DNA of 64,000 nucleotides, taken from positions 124,001 to 188,000 of the forward strand of contig JAABQK010000003.1 in the NCBI GenBank assembly GCA_011391495.1, read 5' to 3'. Position 1 is the stretch's first letter. Each line of letters starts with the position of its first letter. The DNA comes from Hydrogenophaga sp. Lineage in GTDB: Bacteria > Pseudomonadota > Gammaproteobacteria > Burkholderiales > Burkholderiaceae_C. Positions 10,087 through 21,441 of this stretch are shown here, piece by piece. Under the pieces are notes generated by a model that made no database searches, was not told the DNA's origin, and saw nothing but the letters and a program-made list of their open reading frames with translations. The translations under genes were made by a program, and so were the position numbers.

Positions 10087-10123
10087 AAAGAAAACGCCCG
10101 CATCGCGGGCAAGCGTGCGGGCG
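10087..10123 (-). terminator. gltA rho-independent terminator
   Basis: Minus strand CGCCCGCA-cgcttgcccgcga-TGCGGGCG followed by TTTTCTTT. Confidence 0.8.
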
Positions 10124-10165
10124 TCGGTCAGCTGGCGGCAGCGCAAAGGCCGCCAGCAGCGGGGA

Positions 10166-11476
10166 TCAGCGCTGAGCCAGCGGCTTGACGTCGCGGCGCT
10201 CGGAGCCGGTGAACAGCTGGCGTGGACGGCCGATCTTGTACTCGGGATCGCTGATCATCTCGTTCAGCTGCGCGATCCAGCCCACGGTGCGGGCCAGCGC
10301 GAAGATGCCGGTGAACAGGTTGACCGGGATGCCGATGGCGCGCTGCACGATGCCGGAGTAGAAGTCCACGTTCGGGTACAGCTTGCGCGACACGAAATAC
10401 TCGTCTTCCAGCGCGATCTTCTCCAGCTCCTTGGCCAGTTTGAACAGCGGGTCGTTTTCGAGGCCCAGTTCCTGCAGCACTTCGTTGCAGGTTTCCTGCA
10501 TCAGCTTGGCGCGCGGGTCGTAATTCTTGTACACGCGGTGACCGAAGCCCATCAGCTTGACGCCGGAGTTCTTGTCCTTGACCTTCTCCATGAACTCGCC
10601 GACCTTGGACACACCACCCTGGCGCTGGATGTCTTCCAGCATGTTCAGGCAGGCTTCGTTGGCGCCGCCGTGGGCCGGGCCCCAGAGGCAGGCCACGCCC
10701 GCAGCGATGGCGGCGAACGGATTGGTACCCGAGGAGCCGCACAGGCGAACGGTGGAGGTGGAGGCATTCTGCTCGTGGTCGGCGTGCAGGATGAAGATGC
10801 GGTCGAGTGCGCGCTCCAGAACCGGGTTGACCTTGTACTCTTCGCACGGCGTGCCGAACATCATGCGCAGGAAGTTGCCCGAGTAGCTCAGGTCGTTGCG
10901 CGGGTACATGTAGGGCTGGCCGATGCCGTACTTGTAGGCCATGGCCACCAGAGTGGGCATCTTGGCGATCAGGCGGATCGCGGCGATACGGCGGTGTTCC
11001 GGGTTGTTGATGTCCGTGCTGTCGTGGTAGAAGGCCGACAGCGCACCGACCAGACCCGTCAGCACGGCCATCGGGTGTGCGTCACGGCGAAAGCCACGCA
11101 GGAAGAACTGCATCTGCTCGTTGACCATGGTGTGGTTGATCACGAGCTTGTGGAAGTCGCCGCGTTCCTTCTCGTTGGGCAGTTCTCCGTTGAGCAGCAG
11201 GTAGCAGGTGTCGAGGTAGTCGCAGCCTGTGGCGAGCTGCTCGATGGGGTAACCACGGTACAGCAGTTCGCCCTTGTCGCCGTCGATGTAGGTGATGGCC
11301 GACTGGCACGACGCGGTGGACAGGAAGCCGGGGTCGTAGGTGAACATGCCGGTCTGTGCGTACAGCTTGCGGATGTCGATCACGTCCGGACCGATGCTGC
11401 CGGCGTACACCGGCAGTTCGACGCTGGGGCTGCCGTTGGAGAACGACAGGGTGGCTTTGTTGTCAACGAGTTTCAT
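10166..11476 (-). CDS. gltA: citrate synthase
   Basis: [57 protein letters not shown]. Confidence 0.96.
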   Translation of the reverse strand: MKLVDNKATLSFSNGSPSVELPVYAGSIGPDVIDIRKLYAQTGMFTYDPGFLSTASCQSAITYIDGDKGELLYRGYPIEQLATGCDYLDTCYLLLNGELPNEKERGDFHKLVINHTMVNEQMQFFLRGFRRDAHPMAVLTGLVGALSAFYHDSTDINNPEHRRIAAIRLIAKMPTLVAMAYKYGIGQPYMYPRNDLSYSGNFLRMMFGTPCEEYKVNPVLERALDRIFILHADHEQNASTSTVRLCGSSGTNPFAAIAAGVACLWGPAHGGANEACLNMLEDIQRQGGVSKVGEFMEKVKDKNSGVKLMGFGHRVYKNYDPRAKLMQETCNEVLQELGLENDPLFKLAKELEKIALEDEYFVSRKLYPNVDFYSGIVQRAIGIPVNLFTGIFALARTVGWIAQLNEMISDPEYKIGRPRQLFTGSERRDVKPLAQR

Positions 11477-11501
11477 GCGGGTTCCTTTTAAGGAGGTCTT
11501 C

Positions 11502-11792
11502 TTAAATGGGTTGCCGGGCTGCGCGCAGCATGCCCAGCACGTGCGTGACATCGTCACGGGCCAGTTCGCCCTCGGGTGGTTTGCGGCCCAGCAACAGATC
11601 AAGCAGATCGTTGTCAGACAGGTCCATCAGAACACCCAGAGCTTCAGCCTGCCTGACAGTCAAGCCAGATGCATGCCTGGCAAAGAACTTCTCGATGAAC
11701 AGGTCGTTCTCGAGCAGCCCACGGCGGCAGCGCCAGCGCAGCTTGCTCAGAGCGCGTTCGTCGAGCAGGGCGTCACGGGTGCTGGCATCCAT
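11502..11792 (-). CDS. sdhE: succinate dehydrogenase flavinylation factor SdhE
   Basis: [23 protein letters not shown] (RRGxxExD motif); position in sdh operon. Confidence 0.92.
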   Translation of the reverse strand: MDASTRDALLDERALSKLRWRCRRGLLENDLFIEKFFARHASGLTVRQAEALGVLMDLSDNDLLDLLLGRKPPEGELARDDVTHVLGMLRAARQPI

Positions 11793-11811
11793 AGCGGTCA
11801 GGGAAATGCAC

Positions 11812-12516
11812 TCAGACCGAGCGCATCACCATCATTTCCTTGATCTTGCCGATCGCCTTGGTCGGATTCAGGTTCTTCGGGCAGACGTCGACGCAGTTCA
11901 TGATGGTGTGGCAGCGGAATAAGCGGTACGGGTCTTCCAGGTTGTCCAGGCGTTCACTGGTGGCTTCGTCGCGGCTGTCGGCGATGAAGCGGTAGGCCTG
12001 CAGCAGACCGGCGGGCCCGACAAACTTGTCCGGGTTCCACCAGAAGCTGGGGCAGCTGGTCGAGCAGCTGGCGCACAGGATGCACTCGTACAGGCCGTTA
12101 AGCTCTTCGCGCTCCTCGGGGCTCTGGAGCCGTTCCTTTTCAGGCGGCACGCTGTCGTTGATCAGGTAGGGCTTGATGCTGTTGTACTGCTTGAAGAACA
12201 GCGTCATGTCGACGATCAGGTCGCGCACCACCGGCAGGCCGGGCAGGGGCTTGAGGGTGATCACGCCAGGCAGCGTGTTCATGTTGGTCAGGCAGGCCAG
12301 ACCGTTCTTGCCGTTGATGTTCATCGCGTCCGAACCGCAGACGCCTTCGCGGCAGGAGCGACGGAACGATATGGACGGGTCCACCGCCTTGAGCTTCATC
12401 AGCGCATCCAGCAGCATGCGTTCATGACCGTCGAGTTCCACCTCGATGGTCTGCATGTAGGGCTTGGCGTCCTTTTCCGGGTCGTAGCGGTAGATCTTGA
12501 ATGTGCGTTTGGCCAT
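11812..12516 (-). CDS. sdhB: succinate dehydrogenase iron-sulfur subunit
   Basis: SFRRSCREGVCGSDAMNINGKNGLACLTN; CILCASCSTSCPSFWW. Confidence 0.97.
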   Translation of the reverse strand: MAKRTFKIYRYDPEKDAKPYMQTIEVELDGHERMLLDALMKLKAVDPSISFRRSCREGVCGSDAMNINGKNGLACLTNMNTLPGVITLKPLPGLPVVRDLIVDMTLFFKQYNSIKPYLINDSVPPEKERLQSPEEREELNGLYECILCASCSTSCPSFWWNPDKFVGPAGLLQAYRFIADSRDEATSERLDNLEDPYRLFRCHTIMNCVDVCPKNLNPTKAIGKIKEMMVMRSV

Positions 12517-12558
12517 GGTCTTGTTCTCCGGGCTTGTGGTGTGCTTGGGGCAGGTGCT

Positions 12559-14364
12559 TCAGAAGGTGCGGACCTTCGGGGGCACCGACTCCACGGTCAG
12601 CGGCTTCAAGTTGACGGGTTTGTACGACAGGCTGTTGGTGGCGCTGTCCCACAGGGTGTGCTTCATCCACTCCGCGTCGTTGCGGCCCAGCGGGAACTGG
12701 GCGTCGTCAGCCGGGCGCTCGTAGTCGTTGACGGTGTGGGCGCCGCGGCACTCGTGACGGGCAGCCGCCGAGGTCATGGTGGCCTGGGCAGCTTCCATAA
12801 GGTTCTCCACTTCCAGTGCCTCGATGCGCGCGGTGTTGAACACCTTGGACTTGTCCTTCAGCGCAATGGCGTTGACACGGGCACGCATGGCGTTGATCTT
12901 CTGCACCCCTTCGTCCATGCTGGCCTGGGTGCGGAAGACGCCGGCGTGCTGCTGCATCGCTGCACGCAGGTCGTTGGCCACGTCTTGCGCGTATTCGCCA
13001 CTGGTCGTGTTGTCCAGGCGGGCGAGGCGCGCCAAGGTCTTGTCGGCGGCGTCGGCCGGCAGTGGCTTGTGTGTCTTGTTCTTGTCGTTGAACTGCACGA
13101 TGTGGTTGCCGGCAGCGCGGCCGAACACCAGCAGGTCGAGCAGCGAGTTGGTGCCGAGGCGGTTGGCGCCGTGCACGCTCACGCAGGAGCATTCGCCCAC
13201 GGCATAGAGTCCGTTGACGACTTTCTGGTTGCCCTGTCCATCGGGTGTGACGACCTGGCCGTTGATGTTGGTCGGAATGCCGCCCATCTGGTAGTGGATG
13301 GTGGGCACCACCGGTATAGGCTCGCGCGTGATGTCGACGTTGGCGAAGTTCACGCCGATCTCGTACACCGAGGGCAGGCGCTTGTGGATGGTCTCTGCGC
13401 CCAGGTGGTCGAGCTTCAGGAGCACGTAATCCTTGTTCGGTCCGCAGCCGCGGCCTTCCTTGATCTCCTGGTCCATGCAGCGGGAGACAAAGTCGCGCGG
13501 CGCCAAGTCTTTCAGGGTCGGCGCGTAACGCTCCATGAAGCGCTCGCCTTCGCTGTTGAGCAGGATCGCACCTTCACCGCGGCAGCCCTCGGTCAGCAGC
13601 ACGCCCGCGCCGGCCACGCCGGTGGGGTGGAACTGCCAGAACTCCATGTCCTGCAGCGGGATGCCGGCACGCGCCGCCATGCCCAGGCCGTCACCGGTGT
13701 TGATGAAGGCGTTGGTGGAGGCCGCGAAGATGCGACCGGCGCCACCGGTGGCCAGCAGCGTGGTCTTGGCTTCCAGGATGTAGGTCTCGCCGGTTTCCAT
13801 TTCCAGTGCGGTCACGCCCACCACGTCGCCGCTGGCGTCGCGGATCAGGTCTAGCGCCATCCACTCCACGAAGAAGGTGGTGCGGGCCTGCACGTTCTGC
13901 TGGTACAGCGTGTGCAGCATCGCGTGGCCGGTGCGGTCGGCCGCGGCGCATGCGCGCTGGACCGGCTTTTCACCGTAGTTGGCGGTGTGGCCGCCGAAGG
14001 GGCGCTGGTAAATGGTGCCGTCGGGGTTGCGGTCGAAGGGCATGCCGAAGTGTTCGAGCTCGTACACCACCTTCGGTGCTTCCCGGCACATGAACTCGAT
14101 GGCGTCCTGGTCGCCCAGCCAGTCAGAGCCCTTGATGGTGTCGTAGAAGTGGTAGTGCCAGTTGTCCTCGCTCATGTTGCCGAGCGAGGCGCCAATGCCA
14201 CCTTGCGCGGCCACGGTGTGCGAGCGGGTCGGGAACACCTTGGAGAGCACGGCCACTTTCAGGCCCGCGCGGGCCAGTTGCAGCGAGGCGCGCATGCCGG
14301 AGCCGCCAGCGCCCACGATGACGACGTCAAATTGGCGCTTGGGAAGATTGCGAGTTGCGGTCAT
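12559..14364 (-). CDS. sdhA: succinate dehydrogenase flavoprotein subunit
   Basis: FDVVIVGAGGSGMRASLQLARAG; SHTVAAQGGIGASLGN. Confidence 0.97.
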   Translation of the reverse strand: MTATRNLPKRQFDVVIVGAGGSGMRASLQLARAGLKVAVLSKVFPTRSHTVAAQGGIGASLGNMSEDNWHYHFYDTIKGSDWLGDQDAIEFMCREAPKVVYELEHFGMPFDRNPDGTIYQRPFGGHTANYGEKPVQRACAAADRTGHAMLHTLYQQNVQARTTFFVEWMALDLIRDASGDVVGVTALEMETGETYILEAKTTLLATGGAGRIFAASTNAFINTGDGLGMAARAGIPLQDMEFWQFHPTGVAGAGVLLTEGCRGEGAILLNSEGERFMERYAPTLKDLAPRDFVSRCMDQEIKEGRGCGPNKDYVLLKLDHLGAETIHKRLPSVYEIGVNFANVDITREPIPVVPTIHYQMGGIPTNINGQVVTPDGQGNQKVVNGLYAVGECSCVSVHGANRLGTNSLLDLLVFGRAAGNHIVQFNDKNKTHKPLPADAADKTLARLARLDNTTSGEYAQDVANDLRAAMQQHAGVFRTQASMDEGVQKINAMRARVNAIALKDKSKVFNTARIEALEVENLMEAAQATMTSAAARHECRGAHTVNDYERPADDAQFPLGRNDAEWMKHTLWDSATNSLSYKPVNLKPLTVESVPPKVRTF

Positions 14365-14368
14365 GGCT

Positions 14369-14734
14369 TCAGAGCCTCCAGAGAACTTGAACAGCCCAGC
14401 CCAGACAGGCCACGAGCCAGACGATGGTGAAGATGTGCAGTGCGAGGCGGACGCCCACCGGCTTGACGTAGTCCATCCAGATGTCGCGCATGCCGAACCA
14501 GACGTGCCAGGCCAGCGCCACGAAGACGACGAAGGTCAGGGCTTTCATCCACTGGGCAGCGAAGATGCCGGCCCAGGTTTCGTAGCCGATGGGGCCCTTC
14601 GAGAAGAGCATCTGTGCGAGCACGATGACCGTGAACAGGGCGATGAGTGCCGCGGTGATGCGCTGGGCGAGCCAGTCGCGCAGGCCGTAGTGGGCGCCGG
14701 TGACGACGCGCTTGGAACCGTAATTGACAGACAT
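14369..14734 (-). CDS. sdhD: succinate dehydrogenase membrane anchor subunit
   Basis: Three-TM protein (GLRDWLAQRITAALIALFTVIVLAQ...) between sdhC and sdhA. Confidence 0.92.
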   Translation of the reverse strand: MSVNYGSKRVVTGAHYGLRDWLAQRITAALIALFTVIVLAQMLFSKGPIGYETWAGIFAAQWMKALTFVVFVALAWHVWFGMRDIWMDYVKPVGVRLALHIFTIVWLVACLGWAVQVLWRL

Positions 14735-14759
14735 GTTCTTCAATCCTTTTGTGTGGCGC

Positions 14760-15191
14760 TCAATACAGGCCGAACAGTTTGGCGCCCAGCACCAGCGTGA
14801 GGCCGATGCTCAGTGCCAGCGTGACGATGGCGGACGACTTGCCGAACTCTTTGCTCACGGCGTGGAACATGTCCATGTACAGGTGGCGGACGCCCGCGAT
14901 CAGGTGGTGCAGGTAGGCCCAGATCAGGCCCAGCACCACCAGCTTGAACAACCAGCCGGGTACAAAGCCCAGACCTGCCAAGAACGCCGAGCTGAACCGC
15001 TCGAAGGAAATTTCCGACGACACGGAGGTGTCAAACATCCAGACGATCAGCGGCAGCAGGATGAACATCAGGCCGCCGCTGGCGCGGTGCAGGATCGACA
15101 CCCAGCCCGCCAGCGGAAGGCGGTAGGTGGTGAGGTCCTTGAAGGCGTTGATGTTCCGAAACTCGGGCCGCTTCTTGCTCAACTCGGTCAT
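14760..15191 (-). CDS. sdhC: succinate dehydrogenase cytochrome b556 subunit
   Basis: RPEFRNINAFKDLTTYRLPLAGWVSILHRASGGLMFI. Confidence 0.94.
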   Translation of the reverse strand: MTELSKKRPEFRNINAFKDLTTYRLPLAGWVSILHRASGGLMFILLPLIVWMFDTSVSSEISFERFSSAFLAGLGFVPGWLFKLVVLGLIWAYLHHLIAGVRHLYMDMFHAVSKEFGKSSAIVTLALSIGLTLVLGAKLFGLY

Positions 15192-15353
15192 GGTGGGGCT
15201 TTCTTCCGGAGAGGGATGCTGGGAGTGGAAGGGTGTTGGTAACTCGGTGGTAACTCAGACCACGAGCCGCCAAATTCTATTGCAACGCAGCATACCGGAG
15301 CCTGACACTCGGGTGCTTTCGCTGACTTTCCATGCATGGATGGCACAAGGGTT

Positions 15354-16184
15354 TCAGCTCAGTTCGTTGCGGTAGTGGCGCGAGTCGGTGCGGTACAGAC
15401 CGCGACGCAACTCCATGGGGGTGTCGTTGTAGGTATAGGCCAGACGCTCCACGCTGAGCAGGGGGTGGCCCTCGGGCACGTCCAGCAGGCGGGCGGCATC
15501 CGCGTCGGCGCTCACCGCCTTGATTTTTTCCACCGCGCGTACCATGCGGACACCGAACTGGGTCTCGAACAGGGCGTACATCGGCCCTTTGTCGTCGGAC
15601 AGGGTTTCCACGGTCAAGCCCTTGAAGGGCCCGCCGGGCAGCCAGAGGTCTTCCAGAATGGCCGGCGTGCCCGAGAAGGCCAGCACGCGCTTGACTTGCA
15701 GAATCGGGTCGCCGCTGCGCAGGGCCAGCTGGCGTGCCACCTCAGCGCTCGCCCGCAGGCGGCGGCATTCGATGATGCGGCGTTCGGCCGGGCCCTGGCT
15801 GTCCAGGTCGCCGGTGTCGGGCAGCAGCCGCAGAAAGCGGTACTGGATGTGTTGCTCGGCGTGGGTGGCAACGAAGGTGCCCTTGCCCTGGCGGCGCACG
15901 AGCAGGTTGTCGGTGGCGAGCTCGTCGATCGCCTTGCGCACCGTGCCCTGGCTGACGCGGAAACGGGCCGCCAGATCGAATTCGCTGGGGATCGTGTCGC
16001 CTGGCTTCCATTCGCCGGCCTGCAGGCTGCGCAGGATCAGCATCTTGATCTGCTGGTACAGCGGGCTGAAGGTGGGCGCGCCCTGTGCCAAACCTGGGGC
16101 GACGCCGTCACCCGGGGCAGACGCAAGCGCATCCGGTCCGTCCGCAGACGTTGGTTCGTGTGACAAATCAGGTGAGGTGGCCAT
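15354..16184 (-). CDS. GntR-family (HutC/UTRA-type) transcriptional regulator
   Basis: wHTH GDTIPSEFDLAARFRVSQGTVRKAIDELATDNLLVRRQGKGTFV plus UTRA-like C-terminus. Confidence 0.9.
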   Translation of the reverse strand: MATSPDLSHEPTSADGPDALASAPGDGVAPGLAQGAPTFSPLYQQIKMLILRSLQAGEWKPGDTIPSEFDLAARFRVSQGTVRKAIDELATDNLLVRRQGKGTFVATHAEQHIQYRFLRLLPDTGDLDSQGPAERRIIECRRLRASAEVARQLALRSGDPILQVKRVLAFSGTPAILEDLWLPGGPFKGLTVETLSDDKGPMYALFETQFGVRMVRAVEKIKAVSADADAARLLDVPEGHPLLSVERLAYTYNDTPMELRRGLYRTDSRHYRNELS

Positions 16185-16228
16185 GGGTTCTCGGGGGTCG
16201 GCAGTGCCGCTCGGAGATCGCAATCATA

Positions 16229-16281
16229 TCTTATATAAGACATAAGACAAATTGACGTATCAGGGTTTGCGAGGGTACACT
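16229..16281 (+). promoter_or_regulatory. mdh promoter with upstream palindromic operator candidate
   Basis: TCTTATATAAGA at 16229-16240, TTGACG at 16252-16257, 18-nt spacer, TACACT at 16276-16281; lies between divergent GntR gene and mdh. Confidence 0.6.
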
Positions 16282-16396
16282 CACCGACTGAGTTCGATCC
16301 ATGGATCTCGGGTTTCCCGTGCGTTTGTGGCCTCTGTCTCGGGGTTCGCCCTCCGAATTTTTTTCTTTCCCACCGTCCTTTTCTGGAGTTTTCACC

Positions 16397-17383
16397 ATGA
16401 GCAAGAAGCCCGTTCGTGTTGCCGTTACCGGTGCCGCTGGTCAGATCGGTTACGCCCTGCTGTTCCGTATCGCTTCCGGCGAGATGCTGGGCAAAGACCA
16501 GCCCGTGATCCTGCAATTGCTCGAAATCCCCGACGAAAAGGCCCAGAAAGCGCTCAAGGGCGTGATGATGGAAATTGAAGACTGTGCCTTCCCGCTGCTG
16601 GCCGGCATGGAAGCCCACAGCGACCCGATGACCGCGTTCAAGGACACCGACTACGCCCTGCTGGTCGGTTCGCGTCCCCGTGGCCCCGGCATGGAGCGCG
16701 CTGAACTGCTGTCCATCAACGGTGCCATCTTCACCGCGCAGGGCAAGGCCCTGAACGCCGTGGCCAGCCGCAATGTCAAGGTGCTGGTGGTCGGCAACCC
16801 CGCCAACACCAACGCCTACATCGCCATGAAGGCCGCTCCGGACCTGAAGCCCGGCAACTTCACCGCCATGCTGCGCCTGGACCACAACCGCGCCGCCAGC
16901 CAGCTGGCCGCCAAGACCGGCAAGGCCGTCTCCAGCATCAAGAAACTGGCCGTCTGGGGCAACCACTCGCCCACCATGTACGCCGACTACCGCTTCGCCA
17001 CCATCGACGGCGCCTCGGTCAAGGACATGATCAACGACCAGGTCTGGAACAAGGATGTGTTCCTGCCCACCGTGGGCAAGCGCGGCGCAGCCATCATCGA
17101 AGCGCGTGGCCTGAGCTCCGCTGCCTCGGCCGCCAACGCCGCCATCGACCACATGCGCGACTGGGCCCTGGGCACCAACGGCGAGTGGGTCACGATGGGC
17201 ATCCCCTCGCAAGGCTGGTACGGCATTCCCAAGGACATCATGTTCGGCTTCCCCGTCACCTGCGCGAATGGCGAGTACAAGGTCGTCGAAGGTCTCGAAA
17301 TCGACGCCTTCTCGCAAGAGTGCATCAACAAGACCCTGGCCGAGCTGCAGGGCGAGCAGGACGGCGTCAAACACCTCCTGTAA
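16397..17383 (+). CDS. mdh: malate dehydrogenase
   Basis: [42 protein letters not shown]. Confidence 0.97.
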   Translation: MSKKPVRVAVTGAAGQIGYALLFRIASGEMLGKDQPVILQLLEIPDEKAQKALKGVMMEIEDCAFPLLAGMEAHSDPMTAFKDTDYALLVGSRPRGPGMERAELLSINGAIFTAQGKALNAVASRNVKVLVVGNPANTNAYIAMKAAPDLKPGNFTAMLRLDHNRAASQLAAKTGKAVSSIKKLAVWGNHSPTMYADYRFATIDGASVKDMINDQVWNKDVFLPTVGKRGAAIIEARGLSSAASAANAAIDHMRDWALGTNGEWVTMGIPSQGWYGIPKDIMFGFPVTCANGEYKVVEGLEIDAFSQECINKTLAELQGEQDGVKHLL

Positions 17384-17401
17384 CCCGCTGGTAACCACGG
17401 C

Positions 17402-18424
17402 GTGATCCATCCGCGCGACATCCTTCTCGGTGCCCAGGCCGGCGCGTTCGCGCTGCCGGTCTGTGACCACTACAGCGGGGTGGAGGCGCGGATGCGCAAG
17501 AGCCTGCAGGTGCAGGCAGAGATGGCGGCCGAGTTCGGTACCTGCGTCTTCGACGTCACGCTCGACTGCGAAGACGGCGCCCCGGTTGGCGGCGAGGCGG
17601 ATCACGCGGCGCTGGTGACGGCGCTCGCGCTCGGTGCTGCGCCCGAAGCCCGCGTGGCGGTGCGCGTGCACCCGGTGGACCATCCGGCCTTCGACGCCGA
17701 TGTGGCGACCATTGCCGGGCAGGCGGGCTCGCGCCTGACGCACCTGATGGTGCCCAAGGTCGAGTCGGTGGCGGATGTGCAGCGCGCTGTCGCGGCGATG
17801 GACGCCGCCGGCGCCACCGCTCTGCCGCTGCAGGTCTTGATCGAGTCGCCCGCAGCGGTGCACCGCGCTTTTGACATCGCGGCACACCCGCGCGTGCAGT
17901 CGCTCAGCTTCGGTCTGATGGATTTCGTGTCGGCCCACGGTGGCGCGATTCCGGCCGGCGGCATGGGCGTGGCGGGGCAGTTCAGCCATCCGCTGGTGCT
18001 GCGCGCCAAGATCGAGATCGCCTCGGCCTGCCATGCGCACGGCAAGGTGCCTTCGCACTGCGTGGTGACCGAGTTCAAGGACCTGGCAGCGCTGCAGACC
18101 GCCGCACACAAGGCCGCCCGCGAGCTCGGCTACACCCGCATGTGGAGCATCCACCCGGACCAGATCCGGCCCATCCTGGCGGCGTTTGCGCCCGAAGACC
18201 ACGAGATCCATGCCGCCGCCGACCTCATCGGCTGTGCCGCGGACGCCGACTGGGCGCCGGTGCAGTTCGAAGGCCGCCTGCACGACCGCGCCAGCTACCG
18301 TTTTTACTGGCAAGTGCTCGAACGCGCGCACCAGACCGGGCACGCCCTGCCCGACAACGTGCGCCACTGGTTCGCGCCAGCGTCCAACCCAGTCGCTGCG
18401 GCGGGCTCCGCTGTGCGGCAATGA
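17402..18424 (+). CDS. HpcH/HpaI aldolase / CitE-like (citryl- or malyl-CoA lyase family) protein
   Basis: [60 protein letters not shown]. Confidence 0.88.
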   Translation: MIHPRDILLGAQAGAFALPVCDHYSGVEARMRKSLQVQAEMAAEFGTCVFDVTLDCEDGAPVGGEADHAALVTALALGAAPEARVAVRVHPVDHPAFDADVATIAGQAGSRLTHLMVPKVESVADVQRAVAAMDAAGATALPLQVLIESPAAVHRAFDIAAHPRVQSLSFGLMDFVSAHGGAIPAGGMGVAGQFSHPLVLRAKIEIASACHAHGKVPSHCVVTEFKDLAALQTAAHKAARELGYTRMWSIHPDQIRPILAAFAPEDHEIHAAADLIGCAADADWAPVQFEGRLHDRASYRFYWQVLERAHQTGHALPDNVRHWFAPASNPVAAAGSAVRQ

Positions 18425-18489
18425 GTTTGCTTGCCCGATCCCACGCACACTTTCACCACGATTCCTTCCCCACCCCTCTGGAGAACACC

Positions 18490-21090
18490 ATGTCGACCTT
18501 CCTGACCGACTACCGCGCCCATGCCGCCGAACGCGCTGCCCTGGGCATTCCCCCACTGGCGCTCGACGCCAAGCAGGTGGCCGACCTGATCGAACTGATC
18601 AAGAACCCACCCGCGGGTGAAGACGCGTTCCTGATGGACCTGCTCACGCACCGCGTGCCGCCGGGCGTGGACGATGCGGCCAAGGTCAAAGCCTCGTTCC
18701 TGGCCGCTGTCGCCCATGGCGACCTGAAAGTCGGCCTGATCTCCAAGGCCAAGGCCACCGAGCTGCTCGGCACCATGGTGGGTGGCTACAACGTGCATCC
18801 GCTGATCGAGCTGCTGGACGACGCCGAGGTGGCGGCGGTGGCCGGCGCAGCGCTGAAGAAGACGCTGCTGATGTTTGATTACTTCAACGACGTGGCCGAG
18901 AAGGCCAAGGCCGGCAACGTGGTGGCCAAGGAAGTGATGCAGAGCTGGGCCGATGCCGAGTGGTTCACCAGCCGCCCCGAAGTCGAGAAGAAGATCACCG
19001 TCACCGTGTTCAAGGTGCCCGGCGAGACCAACACCGACGACCTGTCGCCCGCGCCGGACGCCACCACGCGCCCGGACATCCCGATGCACTACCTCGCGAT
19101 GCTGAAGAACACCCGCCCCGATGCGGCCTTCAAGCCCGAGGAAGACGGCAAGCGCGGCCCGATGCAGTTCATCGAAGACCTGAAGAAGAAGGGCAACCTG
19201 GTCGCCTACGTGGGCGACGTGGTGGGCACCGGTTCTTCGCGCAAGTCCGCCACCAACAGCGTGATCTGGGCCACCGGCCAGGACATCCCGTTCGTGCCGA
19301 ACAAGCGCTTCGGCGGCGTCACGCTGGGCGGCAAGATCGCCCCCATCTTCTTCAACACGCAAGAAGACTCGGGCTCGCTGCCGATCGAAGTCGACGTGAG
19401 CAAGCTGGAAATGGGTGACGTGATCGACGTACTGCCCTACGACGGCAAGCTCGTCAAGAACGGCGAAACCGTGGCCGAGTTCAAGCTCAAGAGCGACGTG
19501 CTGTTCGACGAAGTGCGTGCTGGCGGTCGCATCAACCTGATCATCGGCCGCTCGCTCACCGCCAAGGCGCGTGAGTTCCTGGGCCTGCCCGCGTCCACGC
19601 TGTTCCGCCTGCCCAGCGTGCCCGCCGCCACCAAAGCCGGTTTCACGCTGGCGCAGAAGATGGTCGGCCGTGCCGTTGGCCTGCCGGAAGGCCAGGGCGT
19701 TCGCCCCGGTACGTACTGCGAGCCGAAGATGACCACCGTGGGCTCGCAGGACACGACGGGCCCGATGACCCGCGACGAGCTGAAAGACCTGGCCTGCCTG
19801 GGCTTCAGCGCCGACCTGGTGATGCAGTCCTTCTGCCACACCGCGGCCTACCCGAAACCGGTGGACGTGAAGACGCACCGCGAACTGCCCAAGTTCATCA
19901 GCAGCCGCGGTGGCGTGGCCCTGCGCCCGGGCGACGGCGTGATCCACAGCTGGCTCAACCGCCTGCTGCTGCCCGACACCGTGGGCACCGGCGGTGACTC
20001 GCACACCCGCTTCCCGATCGGCATTTCCTTCCCCGCCGGCTCTGGCCTCGTGGCCTTCGGTGCCGCCACCGGCGTGATGCCGCTGGACATGCCCGAATCG
20101 GTGCTGGTGCGCTTCAAGGGCCAGATGCAGCCAGGCGTCACCCTGCGTGACCTGGTGCACGCGATCCCCTTGTACGCCATCAAGGCCGGTCTGCTGACCG
20201 TGGCCAAGGCCGGCAAGAAGAACGTGTTCTCCGGCCGCATCCTGGAAATCGAAGGTCTGCCGGACCTGAAGGTCGAGCAGGCGTTCGAACTCTCCGACGC
20301 ATCGGCCGAACGTTCCGCGGCGGGATGCACCATCAAGCTCAACCCCGAGCCGATCAAGGAATACCTCACCAGCAACATCGTGCTGATGAAGAACATGATC
20401 GCCGACGGCTACGAAGACAAGCGCACCCTGCAGCGCCGCATCGAGAAGGTAGAAGCCTGGCTTGCCAGCCCGAACCTGCTTGAAGCCGACAAGGACGCCG
20501 AATACGCCGCCGTCATCGAAATCGACTTGGCCGACATCAAGGAGCCCATCCTGTGCTGCCCGAACGATCCGGACGATGCCAAGACCCTGTCCGACGTGGC
20601 CGGCACGAAGATCGATGAGGCCTTCATCGGTTCGTGCATGACCAACATCGGCCACTTCCGTGCCGCGGCCAAGCTGCTTGGCGGCCAGCGCGACATCCCG
20701 GTCAAGCTGTGGGTGGCTCCGCCGACCAAGATGGACGAGAGCGAGCTGATCAAGGAAGGCCACTACGCCAGCTTCGGCGCCGCCGGTGCCCGCACCGAAA
20801 TGCCGGGCTGCTCGCTGTGCATGGGCAACCAGGCGCAGGTGCGCGAAGGCGCGACCGTGGTGTCCACCTCGACCCGCAACTTCCCGAACCGCCTGGGCAA
20901 GAACACCAACGTGTACCTGGCCTCGGCCGAACTGGCCGCGATTGCGTCCAAGCTGGGCCACATCCCCACCGTGGCTGAATACCACGAAGCCATGGGCATC
21001 GTGAACAAGGACGGTGCGGCGATCTACAAGTACCTGAACTTCGACCAGATCGAGGAGTATGTGGAGAACGCCAAGGAAGCGACTGCCTGA
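18490..21090 (+). CDS. acnB: bifunctional aconitate hydratase 2 / 2-methylisocitrate dehydratase
   Basis: [66 protein letters not shown]. Confidence 0.97.
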   Translation: MSTFLTDYRAHAAERAALGIPPLALDAKQVADLIELIKNPPAGEDAFLMDLLTHRVPPGVDDAAKVKASFLAAVAHGDLKVGLISKAKATELLGTMVGGYNVHPLIELLDDAEVAAVAGAALKKTLLMFDYFNDVAEKAKAGNVVAKEVMQSWADAEWFTSRPEVEKKITVTVFKVPGETNTDDLSPAPDATTRPDIPMHYLAMLKNTRPDAAFKPEEDGKRGPMQFIEDLKKKGNLVAYVGDVVGTGSSRKSATNSVIWATGQDIPFVPNKRFGGVTLGGKIAPIFFNTQEDSGSLPIEVDVSKLEMGDVIDVLPYDGKLVKNGETVAEFKLKSDVLFDEVRAGGRINLIIGRSLTAKAREFLGLPASTLFRLPSVPAATKAGFTLAQKMVGRAVGLPEGQGVRPGTYCEPKMTTVGSQDTTGPMTRDELKDLACLGFSADLVMQSFCHTAAYPKPVDVKTHRELPKFISSRGGVALRPGDGVIHSWLNRLLLPDTVGTGGDSHTRFPIGISFPAGSGLVAFGAATGVMPLDMPESVLVRFKGQMQPGVTLRDLVHAIPLYAIKAGLLTVAKAGKKNVFSGRILEIEGLPDLKVEQAFELSDASAERSAAGCTIKLNPEPIKEYLTSNIVLMKNMIADGYEDKRTLQRRIEKVEAWLASPNLLEADKDAEYAAVIEIDLADIKEPILCCPNDPDDAKTLSDVAGTKIDEAFIGSCMTNIGHFRAAAKLLGGQRDIPVKLWVAPPTKMDESELIKEGHYASFGAAGARTEMPGCSLCMGNQAQVREGATVVSTSTRNFPNRLGKNTNVYLASAELAAIASKLGHIPTVAEYHEAMGIVNKDGAAIYKYLNFDQIEEYVENAKEATA

Positions 21091-21112
21091 GAGGCTTCTC
21101 GCTGAGCGAACA

Positions 21113-21143
21113 GAAACGGCCCTTCGGGGCCGTTTCTTCTTCC
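21113..21143 (+). terminator. acnB terminator
   Basis: AAACGGCCCTTCGGGGCCGTTTCTTCTT. Confidence 0.85.
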
Positions 21144-21189
21144 CTTGCAAAGTATGCGTAGAGCGGGGAGGAGCCAGGTGCAGCGCCGA

Positions 21190-21441
21190 CATCTGGCCAA
21201 TACTTGATCACCTCGCGGACGATCTTGACCTGCGCGTTGAACGCGTTCACGTTCAGCGGCTTGGGATTCTTCTTGCCGCGCCCCATGGTCCAGGGGCCCA
21301 CCAGCGGGCCTCGGCCTGGCCGTCCATGAACATGGCCCCCGCCCAACCGTCGTCGTCTTCGTTTTTGATCACGCGCGCCGTCCAGCGCTCGTCGCTCCAT
21401 AGCCGGTCTTCGTGCAGGGGGTCCTGTGTATCTGGCCTCAT
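21190..21441 (-). pseudogene. frameshifted and truncated small hypothetical protein
   Basis: MRPDTQDPLHEDRLWSDERWTARVIKNEDDDGWAGAMFMDGQAE in one frame continues as GPWTMGRGKKNPKPLNVNAFNAQVKIVREVIK in the next frame; single-base indel near 21300. Confidence 0.65.

Noticed and set aside
16037-18556. 839-aa minus-strand ORF across mdh and the CitE-like gene
   Set aside because: Shadow of two confident plus-strand genes; low-complexity translation.
18304-21192. 962-aa minus-strand ORF opposite acnB
   Set aside because: Antisense shadow ORF in high-GC coding DNA; His/Gly/Arg-rich, no recognisable domain, fully covered by acnB.
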